From Theobroma cacao (taxonomy: Eukaryota; Streptophyta; Magnoliopsida; Malvales; Malvaceae): a stretch of DNA of 64,000 nucleotides. Each line of letters starts with the position of its first letter. Positions within the stretch are counted from its first letter, which is position 1. The stretch is from contig NC_030858.1 in assembly GCF_000208745.1 (NCBI RefSeq), forward strand, positions 29,781,209-29,845,208, read 5' to 3'. Positions 24,256 to 36,754 of this stretch are shown here, piece by piece. Below the pieces are notes generated by a model. That model saw nothing but the letters and a program-made list of their open reading frames with translations. It searched no databases and was not told where the DNA came from. The position numbers and the translations under genes were made by a program.

Positions 24256-25265
24256 ATTGTTCCTCCTTGCTCTAGCACACCTACAAGAGACATTTTTCAT
24301 TTGATCTTCGGTATCCAAATTGCTTTGGATCCTTGAAAGTTAGTCTCGTTGCATAAAGTTCCTTCTGAAACCCACACTTGTTTAATTTTATAAGGTAAAC
24401 ATTTTCTAATTGGACAAATGTATGAACAATAACTATAAAATGTGCAATGATTGCCTTTAGTCATTTTGGAAGATGAGGAATTCATGAAAGCCTTTTGTTT
24501 GTCGTTTAATAAATCCTCAAATTTTCTCTTCACATCAAAATTTCCATTTTCCAAAATATCAATTTTCTTTTGGTAAGCTTTAAAATCCTTTTCCAAATTT
24601 TCATTTTCTTTTTCCAAATCAATTTTTGCTTTCATCAAAAATTCATTCTCAACATCGAGTATGGAAATAATTTTCTTGTGCTTCATATTCATTTTCTCAA
24701 ACTCAAATGCTAAGTCTTCAAAAGCATCATGCAATTCATCAAAAGCATATGAATTAAGTTCACAAGATGAAGAACTCACCTTTATCTCTTTAAGAGCCAT
24801 GAGGCATAATTCAATATGATTTGAAGATTCATCTTCACTTGATTTCTTGTTTGCATTTGCCACGTTGCTTGTTGAGCATTGATTCTCACAAGAGTTGTCC
24901 TCCAATTCCTTTTCCATCTTTGTTTCTCCATATAACTCTTCTAATTTTTGCCAAATTTCCTTAGCACCTTTGCACATGAATACTTTATCGTATTTTCTAT
25001 AATCAAGTGCACAAATGAGAGTGTGCATGGCCTTAGAGTTGATTTATGCTCTCTTCATTTCAACTTCTGTCCACTTATTTCTATCTTTAGGAGTTTTCTC
25101 ACCATAAAAATGAAAATGAAAGTACCATCGGTAATGGCATCCTACATCTCATAGTCATAAGCCTTAATATAAATGAACATTTTAGTACTCCAATAAGGAT
25201 AGTTTGATCCATTAAATAGAGAAGGCATATTTATGCATTGACCCTTAACATCAACAAAATTTTCT
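24256..25265 (-). pseudogene. Ty1/Copia gag (UBN2 type), broken
   Basis: Gag of a Copia element. The N-terminal segment INMPSLFNGSNYPYW (about 25240-25200) matches the conserved opening of Copia gag (PxFNGxNYxxW), then YDYEM with a stop where Trp is usual. The open segment 25028-24297 carries LICALDYRKYDKVFMCKGAKE and IWQKLEELYGETK, a long Glu- and Lys-rich coiled coil, a damaged zinc knuckle (CTFYSYCSYICPIRKC) and the lineage-typical IKQVWVSEGT ... KAIWIPKIK. Immediately after comes a trace resembling the protease start (GCSPVT for GCSRHMT), then nothing. It lies 70 bp inside the primer-binding site at 25318-25330, correct for the 5' end of a Copia element. The style fits the SIRE or Tork-like groups. 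Confidence 0.75.
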
Positions 25266-25317
25266 AGAGCGATTAGGATCTATCCTAAGAATGTTAGGCC
25301 TTAAAAATGAGGGTTAG

Positions 25318-25330
25318 GCTCTGATACCAC
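25318..25330 (-). other. Primer-binding site (tRNA-iMet type) of the Copia element
   Basis: Minus strand reads GTGGTATCAGAGC, the standard plant Copia PBS complementary to initiator tRNA-Met, one base inside the LTR boundary at 25332. Confidence 0.85.
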
Positions 25331-25331
25331 T

Positions 25332-26760
25332 TGTTGGTCTCAATAATATGTGCTAGAGGGGAGGTGAATAGCATAATTTGACTCTCATTAAAGTTACCTC
25401 TTAAATGGGGACAAATACAAGATGAACAATAAATTTAAAGATGAGTGGAAAACTAAAGCAGTGAAGATAATACAGAAATATTTATAGTGGTTTGGTCCAA
25501 GACCTACATCCACTACCTTGATTGTTCAACCAAGGATTTTCTAAATCAAATCACTAAAAACAGTAGAATTCACAAGCTTCCACTAAGCTTTTTCAATGGC
25601 TTTTCGCAGGCTTAGCCACAACCTTTAGCAATGGTTTTTCACGGGATCAACCAAAACCCAAAGTAGTTTTTCAAAGGCTTAACCACAACCTACAACAATG
25701 GTTTTTACCGGGATCAACCAAAACCCAACAACCAACTTTTCTAGGCTAAGTTGAAACCTTTACACTCAATCAAGCAATCCAAGCTTGAATAAATCCCTTA
25801 GAATGACTCGCTCACTCTAAGTGTACAAGAAGAGAAGAAATAAAGAAGTACCTATGATCACTTACTTAATCTAGATGGTACAAGATGAAGTGCTGAACTC
25901 TATTACAAAGATTGGGGTTTAAGTACAGTAAGGTGCAGAGAGGATTTTCTGGTTTTTCAGCTTTATATCACTTGGAAGCCTTCAATTCTTTCAAAAAAAC
26001 TGATTTATAACCATTAGAAGACCCTTTTATACTTAGAGAAACAACTCTGATGGCAATTTGACAGTTTATGGTCGTTGGAAACAGTTGAAGATGAGTTCTA
26101 GTCATTAATCTGTCTTGTAGTGCTCTAGTTCAATTTGCAGACAGAAAGCTCTTAGTCGACTGACTTGGTCAACTAAGTTGGTTCTGTTTCAGGTTGCAGA
26201 TTCTGATAGAGAGCACTTAGTCGACTGACTTGATCGACTAAGTTGGTTCTGTTTCTCAAACTCTTCAACCCGCCATTCCTCCAATTTGAAACTTGGTCAA
26301 CCAACATTCTTCCTTGTTTTACCAATAAGCTTCTTCCTTGTTAGACAGTTACATCTTGTTATTTTTATCCCTCTTTTTCTTTTGATATACTCTTTGAGAG
26401 ATTGATTTATTAATTTTNGGTCGACTAAGTTTGTTCTGTTTCAGGTTGCAGATTCTGGTAGAGAGCACTTAGTCAACTGACTTGGTCGAGTAAGTTGGTT
26501 CTGTTTCTCAAACTCTTCAACCCGCCATTCCTCCAATTTGAAAATTGGTCAACCAACATTCTCCTTGTTTTACCAATAAGCTTCTTCCTTGTTAGACAGT
26601 TACATCTTGTTATTTTTATCCCTCTTTTTCTTTTGATATACTCTTTGAGAGATTGATTTATTAATTTTATACATTAATTTTCCTGCACACTCAAGTAAAG
26701 GCATTAGACACAAATGAAATGGAAATATTTTGCTATCATAAAAAACATATAGAGTCAACA
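25332..26760 (-). repeat. 5' LTR of the Copia element (contains an N-marked duplication)
   Basis: It starts TGTTGGTCTC on the plus strand and ends GAGTCAACA, so both strands open with TGTTG. It abuts the primer-binding site on the gag side. The LTR contains a natural short repeat (ttagtcgactgacttg, two units of about 66 bp near 26150-26250). A single N at 26418 separates about 250-bp duplicates (26167-26417 and 26419-26668), so the real LTR is probably about 1.2 kb. No partner LTR was found to the left. Confidence 0.8.
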
Positions 26761-29700
26761 TTCTCTTTCTCTTATTTTTTATAATGACAAAACACTCTTA
26801 GATTAAAAGTGCAATGTCTATGTTCAATATGAATGCTTCTAATCTTTATGCATAATGAGTTGCTCCCCCTTAGTCAATGCATCTATTTTTCTTTAAAGAT
26901 TTGCAATAAACTATTTATCATATCCATAATAGCTAAACAAGATATACAATGCCCACGGTAGCTAAGCAAGATATATTGAATATCCATAATAACTAGCACA
27001 TAATATTAAATAAAATCCTAACTAAGCATCACACACATAAATTAAACGTGAAAAGCTATTTAACTCTATTTGATTTAGTCTTCCTTCTCTCTTTTTTCTT
27101 TTTCATCATTAAACAAGATATTCAAAGCTCCCCCTTAATGAGTGCATCAAGATTTTCCTTTAATCTTTAAATCAAACTTTAATGAATGAGAATTATAAGC
27201 ACTCATACACCTAAGTCATACAAGCTTATAGATATAGTTCAATAACTTCAAGAGTCAAGCTTATGTCAATGTAAGAACAAATGTATGGGAGTTAAATCAT
27301 TTCAAGAAATTGTCAAGGATTACTTAAATAATGTTCAAGCAAATTTGATCATTTTGTCATAATCAAAACTATAATAATTTTAAAGCTAATAGGGGTGATG
27401 CATGCAAGGCTTGGGTTTTGGAACAATTGAGTGGTATGCCAATTCGAATGCAATCCTTGATCATTTTCTAGTCATGTACATGTTTTGAAGGTAGAAACTC
27501 TTGGGAATATGGACTTTTGTCTTTCATGCATGATCATGTAATTTGAGATGAGTGATTGTTTAGTTTTCATTATCACATGTTGTCATGAGTTGAATAGAGT
27601 TTGAAAATTGCTCAAATTTCTTTTGGTTCTTGTTTATTTATTTTTCTTTCTAAAAGAATAAAAAAGAAAGGAGTTTTTTTAATGTTAGCAATTTTAAAAA
27701 ATAAAACCCCATACTAATTGTTTCCAAAATCATACATGAAAAGAAAAAGAAAAGGTTCTTATAAAATAAATGGTGAAAAGAATCTCGAAAGAATTGGTGG
27801 TTTCTATTTGCAAATGAACTCATTTTCATAAACATTCTCAAACCATAACTTTAAACACTCTCAATGCCTTAACCAAGTGAATAAAGGTCATTCAATGGCT
27901 TGAATCCAAAAGAAAGCAAATGCTCTGAAACCTCATCAATCTCATCATTTGACATCTAAGGATGATGGTCTTCGTCTAAGTAATGATCATTGTTTGTGAC
28001 AAGGTAAAATTCATCTTTTTCAAAAAAAATAAAGAAAATCTTGCACTTTTGGAAAGAATATGAGTTTGGTAATTTGATAAGTGTCAAGAATAGCCAGAGC
28101 TTCAAATACATTGAAACCACTCAACCTTTTTCAATTAGATCCAAAATGCGAGCTTGTCCACCCATTGCCTAAAGTTGTCCTTCATCTATACTCTGGGGGC
28201 AAGATGATCAGAAGAAGAAAAATTTCTCAATACTTCCAAGACACCCGACTTGTAAAATAACTTTTGTTTCTCCCTCATTTGGAAATGCTAACAGTAGCAA
28301 TTTGCAAAATTAAGGATTGAAATGAGATCTTTGAAGGTTTTAAAAAGGTCATAATTGCTCAGAGTTTGCTTAAGCCTTCGTCTGAGTGGTTGATCGAGGA
28401 AGGGCATCCTCAGTGAATCTTTCATTTTAAATAATTTGAGTCAAGCTTTGAGTTGTGAAGGTATGACAAAGAAAAAGAGAAAAGAAGAAAAAATAAGAGA
28501 ATAGTGAGAAAAGTTGATAGTAACATCATGTACTTGAGACATTCAAACAATGCCAAAAAAAGAAAAGAAAAAGAAAAAACAAAGAAAAATGATTTTTTAC
28601 TTCAAAATTCATCCTTTCTAGGGATTGCTCTTCAAGGCAAGTAACCATATTTGAGATGAGAAATGGCCATGTTTCATTCTTCCGTTCGCAAATGAGAAAT
28701 TATCCACTTGCTACCCCTTTGAGCCTATCAAATTCTTTCTAAATACACCTTAGCCAAAGATCACCTATCATATTGGAAGGACAAATATGTATGAGAATCT
28801 TGTCCAGGAACATGGAGAATAAGATCTCATTTGAAGAAAGAAAACACCATGCATGAAGAGGCGACTGCAAAAGAATTCGAGTTTTAACCCATCAAAAAGA
28901 AAAAAAAAAGAGAGATGATCAAAAAGTGATGAAAAAGAAAAGGGAAATTGATGGAAAGACATGCTTTGAAAAATCAAAAAGACAAATGTCTCAAAAGATT
29001 TTTACATGAATGATCCTAAGTTGATCACCCTTAAATACATGTTTTGAGCCTTTTTACCCATTCTATCAAAGCCCTAACCTTAACCTACATTACATGCTTT
29101 AAAAAGTCCATTTTGATCAAGTGTGTGTGCTTAAATTGAAGAGCTTTCTTCTAGAAAAAGGCATCATAAAATCAAAGAGGCCTTGGCCTCTTTTTCTTTA
29201 CTAAGGTTATCCATGTGAATCAATCAATCCATTTTGGATAGAGTTTGAAGTTTTCTCAAGTGCATGGTGGAACAATTAATGAAAAAAAAAAGAGATAAAA
29301 AGTAAAAAAAAAAAAAAGCAAAAAAGAGAAAAATGAGCTTTAGGGTGAAAACCTGAAAATGCATCCTAGAGCAATAATGGGAACTGGCGAAGCCACTCAC
29401 GATTTTGACTGATAAGAAGCATGATTGAAAGGTCATTTCAAAGCAACCAGAGTGCATTGGAGGCCCTCAAAATGCCCAAGAATGTAAAATTCAAGATCTA
29501 TCATAAAACCAATGCTGAACTTTGAACCATTCTTTTCCAAAATAACCTAACAAGTCTTAAGTCTCTAAAGCTAGTCTTGACATCTATCAAAATGCCACAC
29601 ATCATGAGACTAGGAAAGTGTTAAAATTGGTTGCGATATGAAATGAGTCTTTTTGTGAAGAATTTGATTTTCAAATAGTATAAATTTGAAAAAATCGTGC

Positions 29701-30479
29701 AACATTTGTGAGCTTGGACGAAGAAACATGATCCTTTCTTTTCCCATAAAATAGCTAGACCTTTTTGTTACACAAGAGTTTAATCTGTTGAACCTTTCAA
29801 TCCATTTGAAAGATCAAATTGTGATTTGACCCACTCGAGTCATTTAAAATAGTAATCACTGATTTTTAAAAGACTCAAATATCACATGTTTTTTTAGACT
29901 TGGATATTTTATCACTTCAGCAAGAAAAGTGTGGAAGTGATACATTCCTACTCCAACATTCAGCTACTTTGATCATGAAAATAACTGTGTAGGGCAATTT
30001 TGATGTGATTTTGTCAAAATCATGATGTCTTTGAAAGCAAAAGAAAAAGAAGAAAAATGAGAGTCTTTACAATCTTTGTGGAGAAAATCCTTCAATCATT
30101 TCTAAAAAAAAAAGTGAGAAAAAGCAATGCAAGGAAGAGCTTTCATGATCAAAAGGCGTGAAAGCATTGAAACCCAATTTGAATTGGTGATCTTTTGTTG
30201 ACAAGGAAATCAGCAACTGCACAAGAACATTGTTAAAAGATGCAAAGCTGAAAAAAAATGACCTTTCAAGTGATGAATATGTGGTGCAAAACAAAGGGAA
30301 GCAATGCATCATTTGTCCATCATTCAATCATGCATGCATCGTGCACATGACCATGCATCATCAAAATTAAAAATTTTCAAACAAATGTCAAGACTAATAC
30401 AGTTTTCAAGCAATTAAGTGAAGAAAGATTTGAGTCTTTCGTTGAAAAAGAAGAAAAAAAGTAAAAAACCAAACATGAG
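26761..30479 (+). other. 3' non-coding region of the plus-strand Ogre element (probable)
   Basis: This has no coding domain. Poly-A-rich tracts (aagaaaagaaaaagaaaaa) are common. The final 180 bases share blocks with the corresponding region of the minus-strand Ogre (tcaatcatgcat; gatttgagtctttcgttg), which supports assignment to the 3' untranslated part of the same family. The left part (26761-30300) cannot be assigned with certainty. Small open frames on the minus strand are Phe- and Ser-rich and judged chance. Confidence 0.4.
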
Positions 30480-31860
30480 AGGATTTAAGCCCAATTTAGC
30501 TGGCATCCAAGATGTTTAAGCCCAGTTATATTGGCATAAAGATGATTAAGCTCAATTTAGCTGGCATCCAAGATGTTTAAGCCCAGTTACATTGGCACAA
30601 AGGATGATTAAGCCCAATTTAGTTGGCATCCAATATGTATAAGTCCAGTTACTTTGGCACAAAAGGAGTTTAAGCCCAATTGAATTGGCATCCAAGATGT
30701 ATAAGTCCAGTTACGTTGGCACAAAAGAAATTTAAGCCCAATTTAGCTGGCATCCAAGATGTTTAAGCCCAGTTATATTGGCATAAAGATGATTAAGCCC
30801 AATTTAGCTGGCATCTAAGATGTTTAAGCCCAATTATATTGGCACAAAGATGTTTAAGCCCAATTTAGCTAGCATCCAAGATGTTTAAGTCTAACTATGT
30901 TGGCACAAAGATGCTTTAGCCCAATTTAACTGGCATCGAAGATGTTTAAGCCCAATTATATTGGCACTAAGATGATTAAGCCTGATTTACCTGACATCCA
31001 AGATGTATAAGTCCGGTTACGTTGGCACAAAAGGAGTTTAAGTCTAATTTAATTGGCATCCAAGATGTATAAGTCCAATTACGTTTGCACAAAAGGAGTT
31101 TAAGCCCAATTTAGCTGGCATCTAAGATGTTTAAGCCCAGTTATGTTGACACAAAGGATGATTAAGCCTAATTTAGCTGGCATCCAAGATGCATAAGTCT
31201 AGTTACGTTGGCACAAAAGGAATTTAAGCCCAATTTAGCTAGCATCCAAGATGTTTAAGCCCAGTTATATTGGCACAAAGATGATTAAGTCCAATTTAGC
31301 TAGCATCCAAGATGTTTAAGCCCAATTATATTGGTACAAAGATTTTTAAGCCCAATTTAACTAGCATCCAAGATGTTTAAGTCTAGCTATGTTGGCACAA
31401 AGATGCTTTAGCCCAATTTAACTGACATCCAAGATGTTTAAGCCCAGTTATATTGGCACTAAGATGATTAAGTCTGATTTACCTAGTATCCAAGAGGTAT
31501 AAGTCTAGTTACGTTGGCACAAAAGAAGTTTAAGCCCAATTTAATTGGCATCCAAGATGTATAAGTCCAGTTACGTTGGCACAAAAAGAGTTTAAGCCCA
31601 ATTTAGTTGGCATCCAAGATGTTTAAGCCCAGTTACATTGGCACAAAGGATGATTAAGCCCAATTTATCTAGCATCCAATATATATAAGTCTAGTTACTT
31701 TGGCACAAAAGGAGTTTAAGCCCAATTTAATTAGCATCCAAGATGTATAAGTCCAGTTATGTTGGCACAAAAGAAGTTTAAGCCCAGTTATGTTGGCACC
31801 AAGATGTGTAAGCCCACTTTAGCTAGCATCCAAGACGTCTAAACCCGGTTATCTTGGCAC
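30480..31860. repeat. Higher-order tandem repeat, about 61-bp unit, roughly 22 copies
   Basis: The unit alternates two related halves: taagcccaatttagctggca + tccaagatg and taagcccagttatattggca + caaagatg. Variants are ordered: the run from about 30727 to 31040 (with atgctttagcc, cactaagatg and a gatttacct unit) recurs in the same order at about 31219-31510, so there is a higher-order period of about 490 bp. Part of the first block (from about 30570) recurs near 31610. It is the satellite-like array normally found upstream of Ogre 3' LTRs. Confidence 0.88.
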
Positions 31861-31869
31861 GAGAGAATT

Positions 31870-32275
31870 TAAGTTACATAGCCTCATTTTGAGATGAAGA
31901 ATAACCCTTTTCTTCTAAAACCTTCGGATACATCTTCAAAACCTTCGAGTGCATTCTTAAAATCTTCGGGTACATCTTCAAAACCTCCGAGTATATTCTC
32001 TAAAACCTCTGAGTAATTAGTTTCAAGATTTCTTCAAAGTTATGTAGCTTCATTTTGAGATGAGGAACAACTTTTTCTTCTAAAACCTCCGAGTAATTAG
32101 TTTCAAGATTTTTTCAAAGTTACGTAACCTCATTCTGAAATGAAGAGCAACATTTTCTTCTAAAACCTCCGAGTACATCCCAAAACCTCTAGGCATATTC
32201 TCCAAAACCTCCTGGTAATTAGCTTCAAGATTTCTTTTAAGTTACATAACCTCATTTTGAGCTTTTTTGCTTTTT
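31870..32275. repeat. Second tandem repeat between the 61-bp array and the LTR
   Basis: Three to four irregular units containing cctcattttgagatga, ttcttctaaaacctccgagt, an (aaaacctccgagtacatcttc)-type short submotif repeated several times, and agtttcaagatttcttc. Unit spacing is about 110-170 bp because the short submotif varies in number. The same submotif (aaaatctccgagtaag) appears in the minisatellite at 40963-41140. Confidence 0.75.
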
Positions 32276-32389
32276 TGATTATTAAAAAAAGAAACAAACA
32301 AACAAAAGAAAAGACTCAATTTGGTTCGAGTAAGGTATCTACGTCTTTACACTCTTCTTGATTCTCAAGAATGTGCAAATAAGGGCAAT

Positions 32390-35313
32390 TGTAGACATCT
32401 TCCTAGGAGCCCAAATATAATTAATAAAACATATAAATGAATAAATCAAAAAATCAAATAAAAATATAAAAATATAAAAATAAAAATAATAATTAAAAAA
32501 AAGATAGCATGGTTGCCCATGCCCCTCTCCCCCTGTCAGTGCTTTTCAAGCCTATGGCCATCACACCAGCTCCTCTAATCATCACCTGCTCCAAGCTTGC
32601 TTGTGCTAGGAGCCCTGTGCAAGCATGCTATAGATTGTCCAAAATTTTGGACAATCCATATCTTTTAAAATGAAGGTAGATTCAACAAAAGGGGGGGATT
32701 TTAGAAAGCCAAAAAACGATTCAAAAACAAAAAAAAAACCAGATCCAAACCACAAATCAACCACCCAAAATCCTAAACTACCAGCAAACTACCCTAACCA
32801 CAATCAACAACAATAAAAAAAATACAAAAATATACACAAAAAAGGAAAATGAGAGGGACGACGGTGGCTTAGGATTTAGGGTTTGGAAGTGCTTGGTTGA
32901 GGGAGATTTGGAGCTTTTTAGTGGGTTTTGAGGGTTGGGTGGCCGACAGCACAAAGGGGGAAGTCTGAGTTAGGTAGAGAAAGGAAGCTTTTGGGGGCTA
33001 GATCTGTCGATCTGCAGTAGAGAGAGAGAAAGGAAGATAGAAGAAGTTGTGTCGGCAAGGAAGGAAAGAGAGAGAGAAGAGCGACGTCGGGAAGGTAACG
33101 GAGAGAAGCTTGGAAGGGAGAAGGAAGGTTGGAAATCTTAGAGAGAAGGGAGAGAACCGATGCCGCTAGAGAGAGAAAGTGAGAAAGAAAAATGGGGAAA
33201 GAAGAGAGAAAATAAGGTTTATATAGTTAAGGTATTCGGTTAAAACGGTGTGTTTTGGGGAGAATTTTTGTCTGCCATATCAGCACCAAAACGATGCGTT
33301 TGAAGTGTTGCCCAGTGGATCCCAGGAATTAGATCTGTTATAGCAAGCTTGGGCCCTCCTCGGACCTGTAATTTGGGCTAATCCTAGCCTAGTAAGGTAA
33401 ATTTTTTCCTCTTGGTTTGCAAGTTTGTTTTAATTGGTTTTGGGTCTAGCCCATCATATTTAATTAAAATATATTTTGGTTTAATTTAAATCATTTTAGA
33501 AAAAAGTGATATATATAAAAAAAAATGTATACATATATATGTTTATTTTAAAAAAAATCAAAAAATAAAAAAAGAAGAAAATATAAAAGTAATAAATATA
33601 AGAACAATAAAATTGTCTCAAGTACATTAGTTATAAAAAGAACTTGAATTTAGATGAATGTTTATCTTCAAAAAATATATATATATATAAAATAATAATA
33701 AAATGGTTAGTAAAAATATAAAAAATAATAATAAATATAACAATAAAATAGATAATATAAAAGAGATCTAAAATGGAAAACGTAAAATAGATTTGATCAT
33801 AAAAAATAGAGTATACTTTTATAAATGAAAAGGAGGCAGAAGAGAAAGAAAATACACATATAAATAAAATAGGTTAACTACAAACTAGAAATGAAACATT
33901 TGACTATATAAATTTACATTCATATAGAAATAAATAAAAGAATGGGACTTAATATGAAATTATCAAGGATAAAATATAATATTACTAATGGAGAGAATGT
34001 CAAATTATACCGCTAATGGGATATCCATTCGGAATGCGAGAAGTCGCAATTTCGAGTGAATTTTCTTAGGTTAAGATTTCAATTAAAACTTCACCAGTAC
34101 GATGGAAGGGTCTTAATTTGAAATTTCGATGTTCTTGATCTTAAATAAATAAAAACTAAACATACTTAATGACCAATTAATCACAATATACAAACAAAAG
34201 AAATAAAGAATTAATGGTAACAAGAAATTCGGTAATAATATTAATAATAATAATAATACAAAAAAGAATGGATAATATACATATAAATAAGTAACAATTA
34301 TGAAATAAAAAAATACTTGGTTTAAAAATATGATTTTGATAAATTTCATACAGTAAAATAAATAAGCACTTACATGGCAAAGTACATAACGAAATAAAAA
34401 TGGAACAATAAGTAAATATAAAATATTTAGTCATGGTATATATGCTCACACGGAGAAATAATAAAATAAAGAATAAACACTAGGATTTATGAGTACATCA
34501 TGTACCATTGTTGCATTGCTAAATATCATGGCATATAGAAATATTCTATATACAAGTATAGCCCCGATGATGGGACTTTCCAAGGAAGCTTATGAAGGTG
34601 AGTTTTTTCGGTAAACTCCTTAGGTGAAAAGGTGCCTCTGGATTCAACCAGTATGATGGGAGGGTTCGAAGAAATATCTTTAATAAAAAGCTTTTGCTCG
34701 TATTAAGATTTGCATTCATGAAAATATTATTTTACTTGCAAACGACTACCCCGATGATGGGATCTACCTAGTAAATTTGCGAAAAGGTGAATTTTTCGGG
34801 TACTTCCCTAGGTGAGAGAACACTCCCGGATCCCACCAGTATAATAGGCGGATTTGAAAAGCACGCTCAATAAAAGGTTTTCGTTTGACATTATCTCGAT
34901 TTTATGCCATGCATTTCACAATTGCAATACATGCACGTCAAATTCGTAAAACAAATGAAACATTTTAACTTGTTAAAAGAATCAAAGATGAATTAAATAA
35001 ATCAGATTAAGGAAGCATAAAAATAAAATTAATGGGTTAGGATAATATATAATTAAATGGTACTGTTCGTGGAACGAGCGTCACAGGGGTGCTAATCCTT
35101 TCCTGTGCATAACCGTACTCCTGAACCCAACTCTAAATAAAATATGTAGACCAGTTTATTGTTCTTTTGACGAAATTAAATCAATTTAGGATTTCGTCGA
35201 ATATAACCAATTTAATAGGTGATCAATCACAGTTAAGTAAAAAGGATTGGTGGCGACTCCCCAAGTAAACCACGTCTAACGGTCGGGTTCCCCGACCCCG
35301 GCACGTTACGGCA
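32390..35313 (+). repeat. 3' LTR of a plus-strand Ogre/Tat element
   Basis: It begins TGTAGACATC directly after the polypurine tract aataagggcaat and ends GCACGTTACGGCA. It is about 2.9 kb. It is homologous in inverted orientation to the LTR at 7172-9985 (shared GGTGGCGACTCC, TAGGATTTCGTCGA, GACCAGTTTAT, TAACCGTACTCCTGAACCCA and CGTGGAACGAGCGTC blocks). It holds purine-rich DNA with many GAGAGA runs (32950-33210), a TTTATATAG TATA-like box near 33218, and three copies of the internal module (about 34010, 34560 and 34750). No matching 5' LTR of this element is present in the window. Confidence 0.82.
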
Positions 35314-36754
35314 AAAACAAGGGCAGCTTTTCCTTCACGTGACAAGCAGGAGAAAAACCACCCCTAAACAAGACTAAAGTATATATTGACCATACACTAT
35401 CAAAGTGGAAATAGGGGACAAAGAAAACAAAGAGCCAACATTGGCGGAGCTGTCCTTTGATTTAATATCAATTGTAGTATTGAAATCTTGATCGAACCTG
35501 ACGTGGCTAAATCTCATCTATGGATCCTGATATTATTTTATGAATATGAATGTCAATTTAACATGTCATAGTCTCCTCGCTCCGTGCTAGTTAAATACAC
35601 AATTGTCTTACTAGCATCGGAATTTTCATGCCCACTTCCATGGGCTAGTCCTAGTCAATGTTTAATTCCATTGACTCCGGCAACATCTTGGAAGTCCGTC
35701 CATAGTAAATGCCTCCTTTGGCTGATAGGGCTAACATGATCAACTGTTTGACGAGTGCCTACTTTGCTTTTCAACTAACCGAAAAGAACCCCAACCGGAT
35801 ACTCATGAAAATTAATATTTCATTGTTATCTTCTTAGAATACAGCATGCATCAATGCCTCTAGGTTGTGACTGATATTGTGTTTAGTCCAGGGAAAAGAA
35901 AAAATGTTAGACAGTGAGAAAGGAAAGGATAGGATTTCTTTTACCTCTTGGGGTAAAGAAAGAGAAAATTAAACGAAATGAAAAAATTAAGTGAAAAACG
36001 ATTAATGAAATGATTTTTTTTATATAAGAAAAACAGAGTGCTGTTAATTTAAGTTCACTAAATATTTTCTTTTATTTTCTAATAGAATGATTGAGCTTTA
36101 ATGTAAGTGCGAAAAGATATCAAGTTCACTTCGTTTTTCTCTTTTCTTACTTTCTCGTGCATATTTTTCTTTCCATCCAATCCATACGCCCCCCAATCCT
36201 AACAAGTAGATTGATTTGTTGATTTGTTTGTTTAGCTTGTTTGGATTTTTCCCCAAAATTCATCCTATATATCTTTATCACTTTATAACTTGCTCAGGTG
36301 GATGTGAACGTGATTATTGTATCAGTAATTAATTTGTCTTTGATCAAACATCTTTTTGTAAAGGCTAAAGCGAACAAAGAAACGAGACAACCGGATTAGC
36401 AATCTTGAAAAGGATCTGACAAAAGGCATATGCACCCTAGTCGCTGGCCACCGTTAATTCAGTTAAAAAGCCAAGATTGCATAGTAATTAAGTTACCAAC
36501 TCTTTCTTTGAATCATGATATCACTCAACGACTATTTATTTCTTTTTATTAAAAATGAGTGACAATAGCTTCCGTCTCCAATGCACCAAAAATCAGGGAA
36601 CTTACATATAGAGTGCAAGCATGCCCTGCTACTCTCCTGTTCTTTTATTTATTTATTTATTTTATTCCTTTTGCAAGACTAGGCAAAGCTTGAAAGTCAG
36701 CATTTGCAATTTAAAGATATGCTAATTTTGCCAATGATATGTGTAAGAGTCCTA
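35314..36754. other. Intergenic DNA downstream of COMT-A
   Basis: Lower-copy-looking sequence without a recognised gene or repeat; GC content is close to that of the COMT flanks. It holds the 3' UTR of COMT-A at its right end. No continuation of the frame cut at 7171 was seen next to 35314. Confidence 0.4.

Noticed and set aside
30480..31860. A CRISPR-like array
   Set aside because: The units are contiguous and diverged without unique spacers of constant length, and the context is a plant retrotransposon.
7172..35313. One giant LTR element bounded by the two Ogre LTRs
   Set aside because: The two LTRs are inverted relative to each other, and each has its own polypurine tract on the inner side, so they cannot be the two ends of one LTR element.
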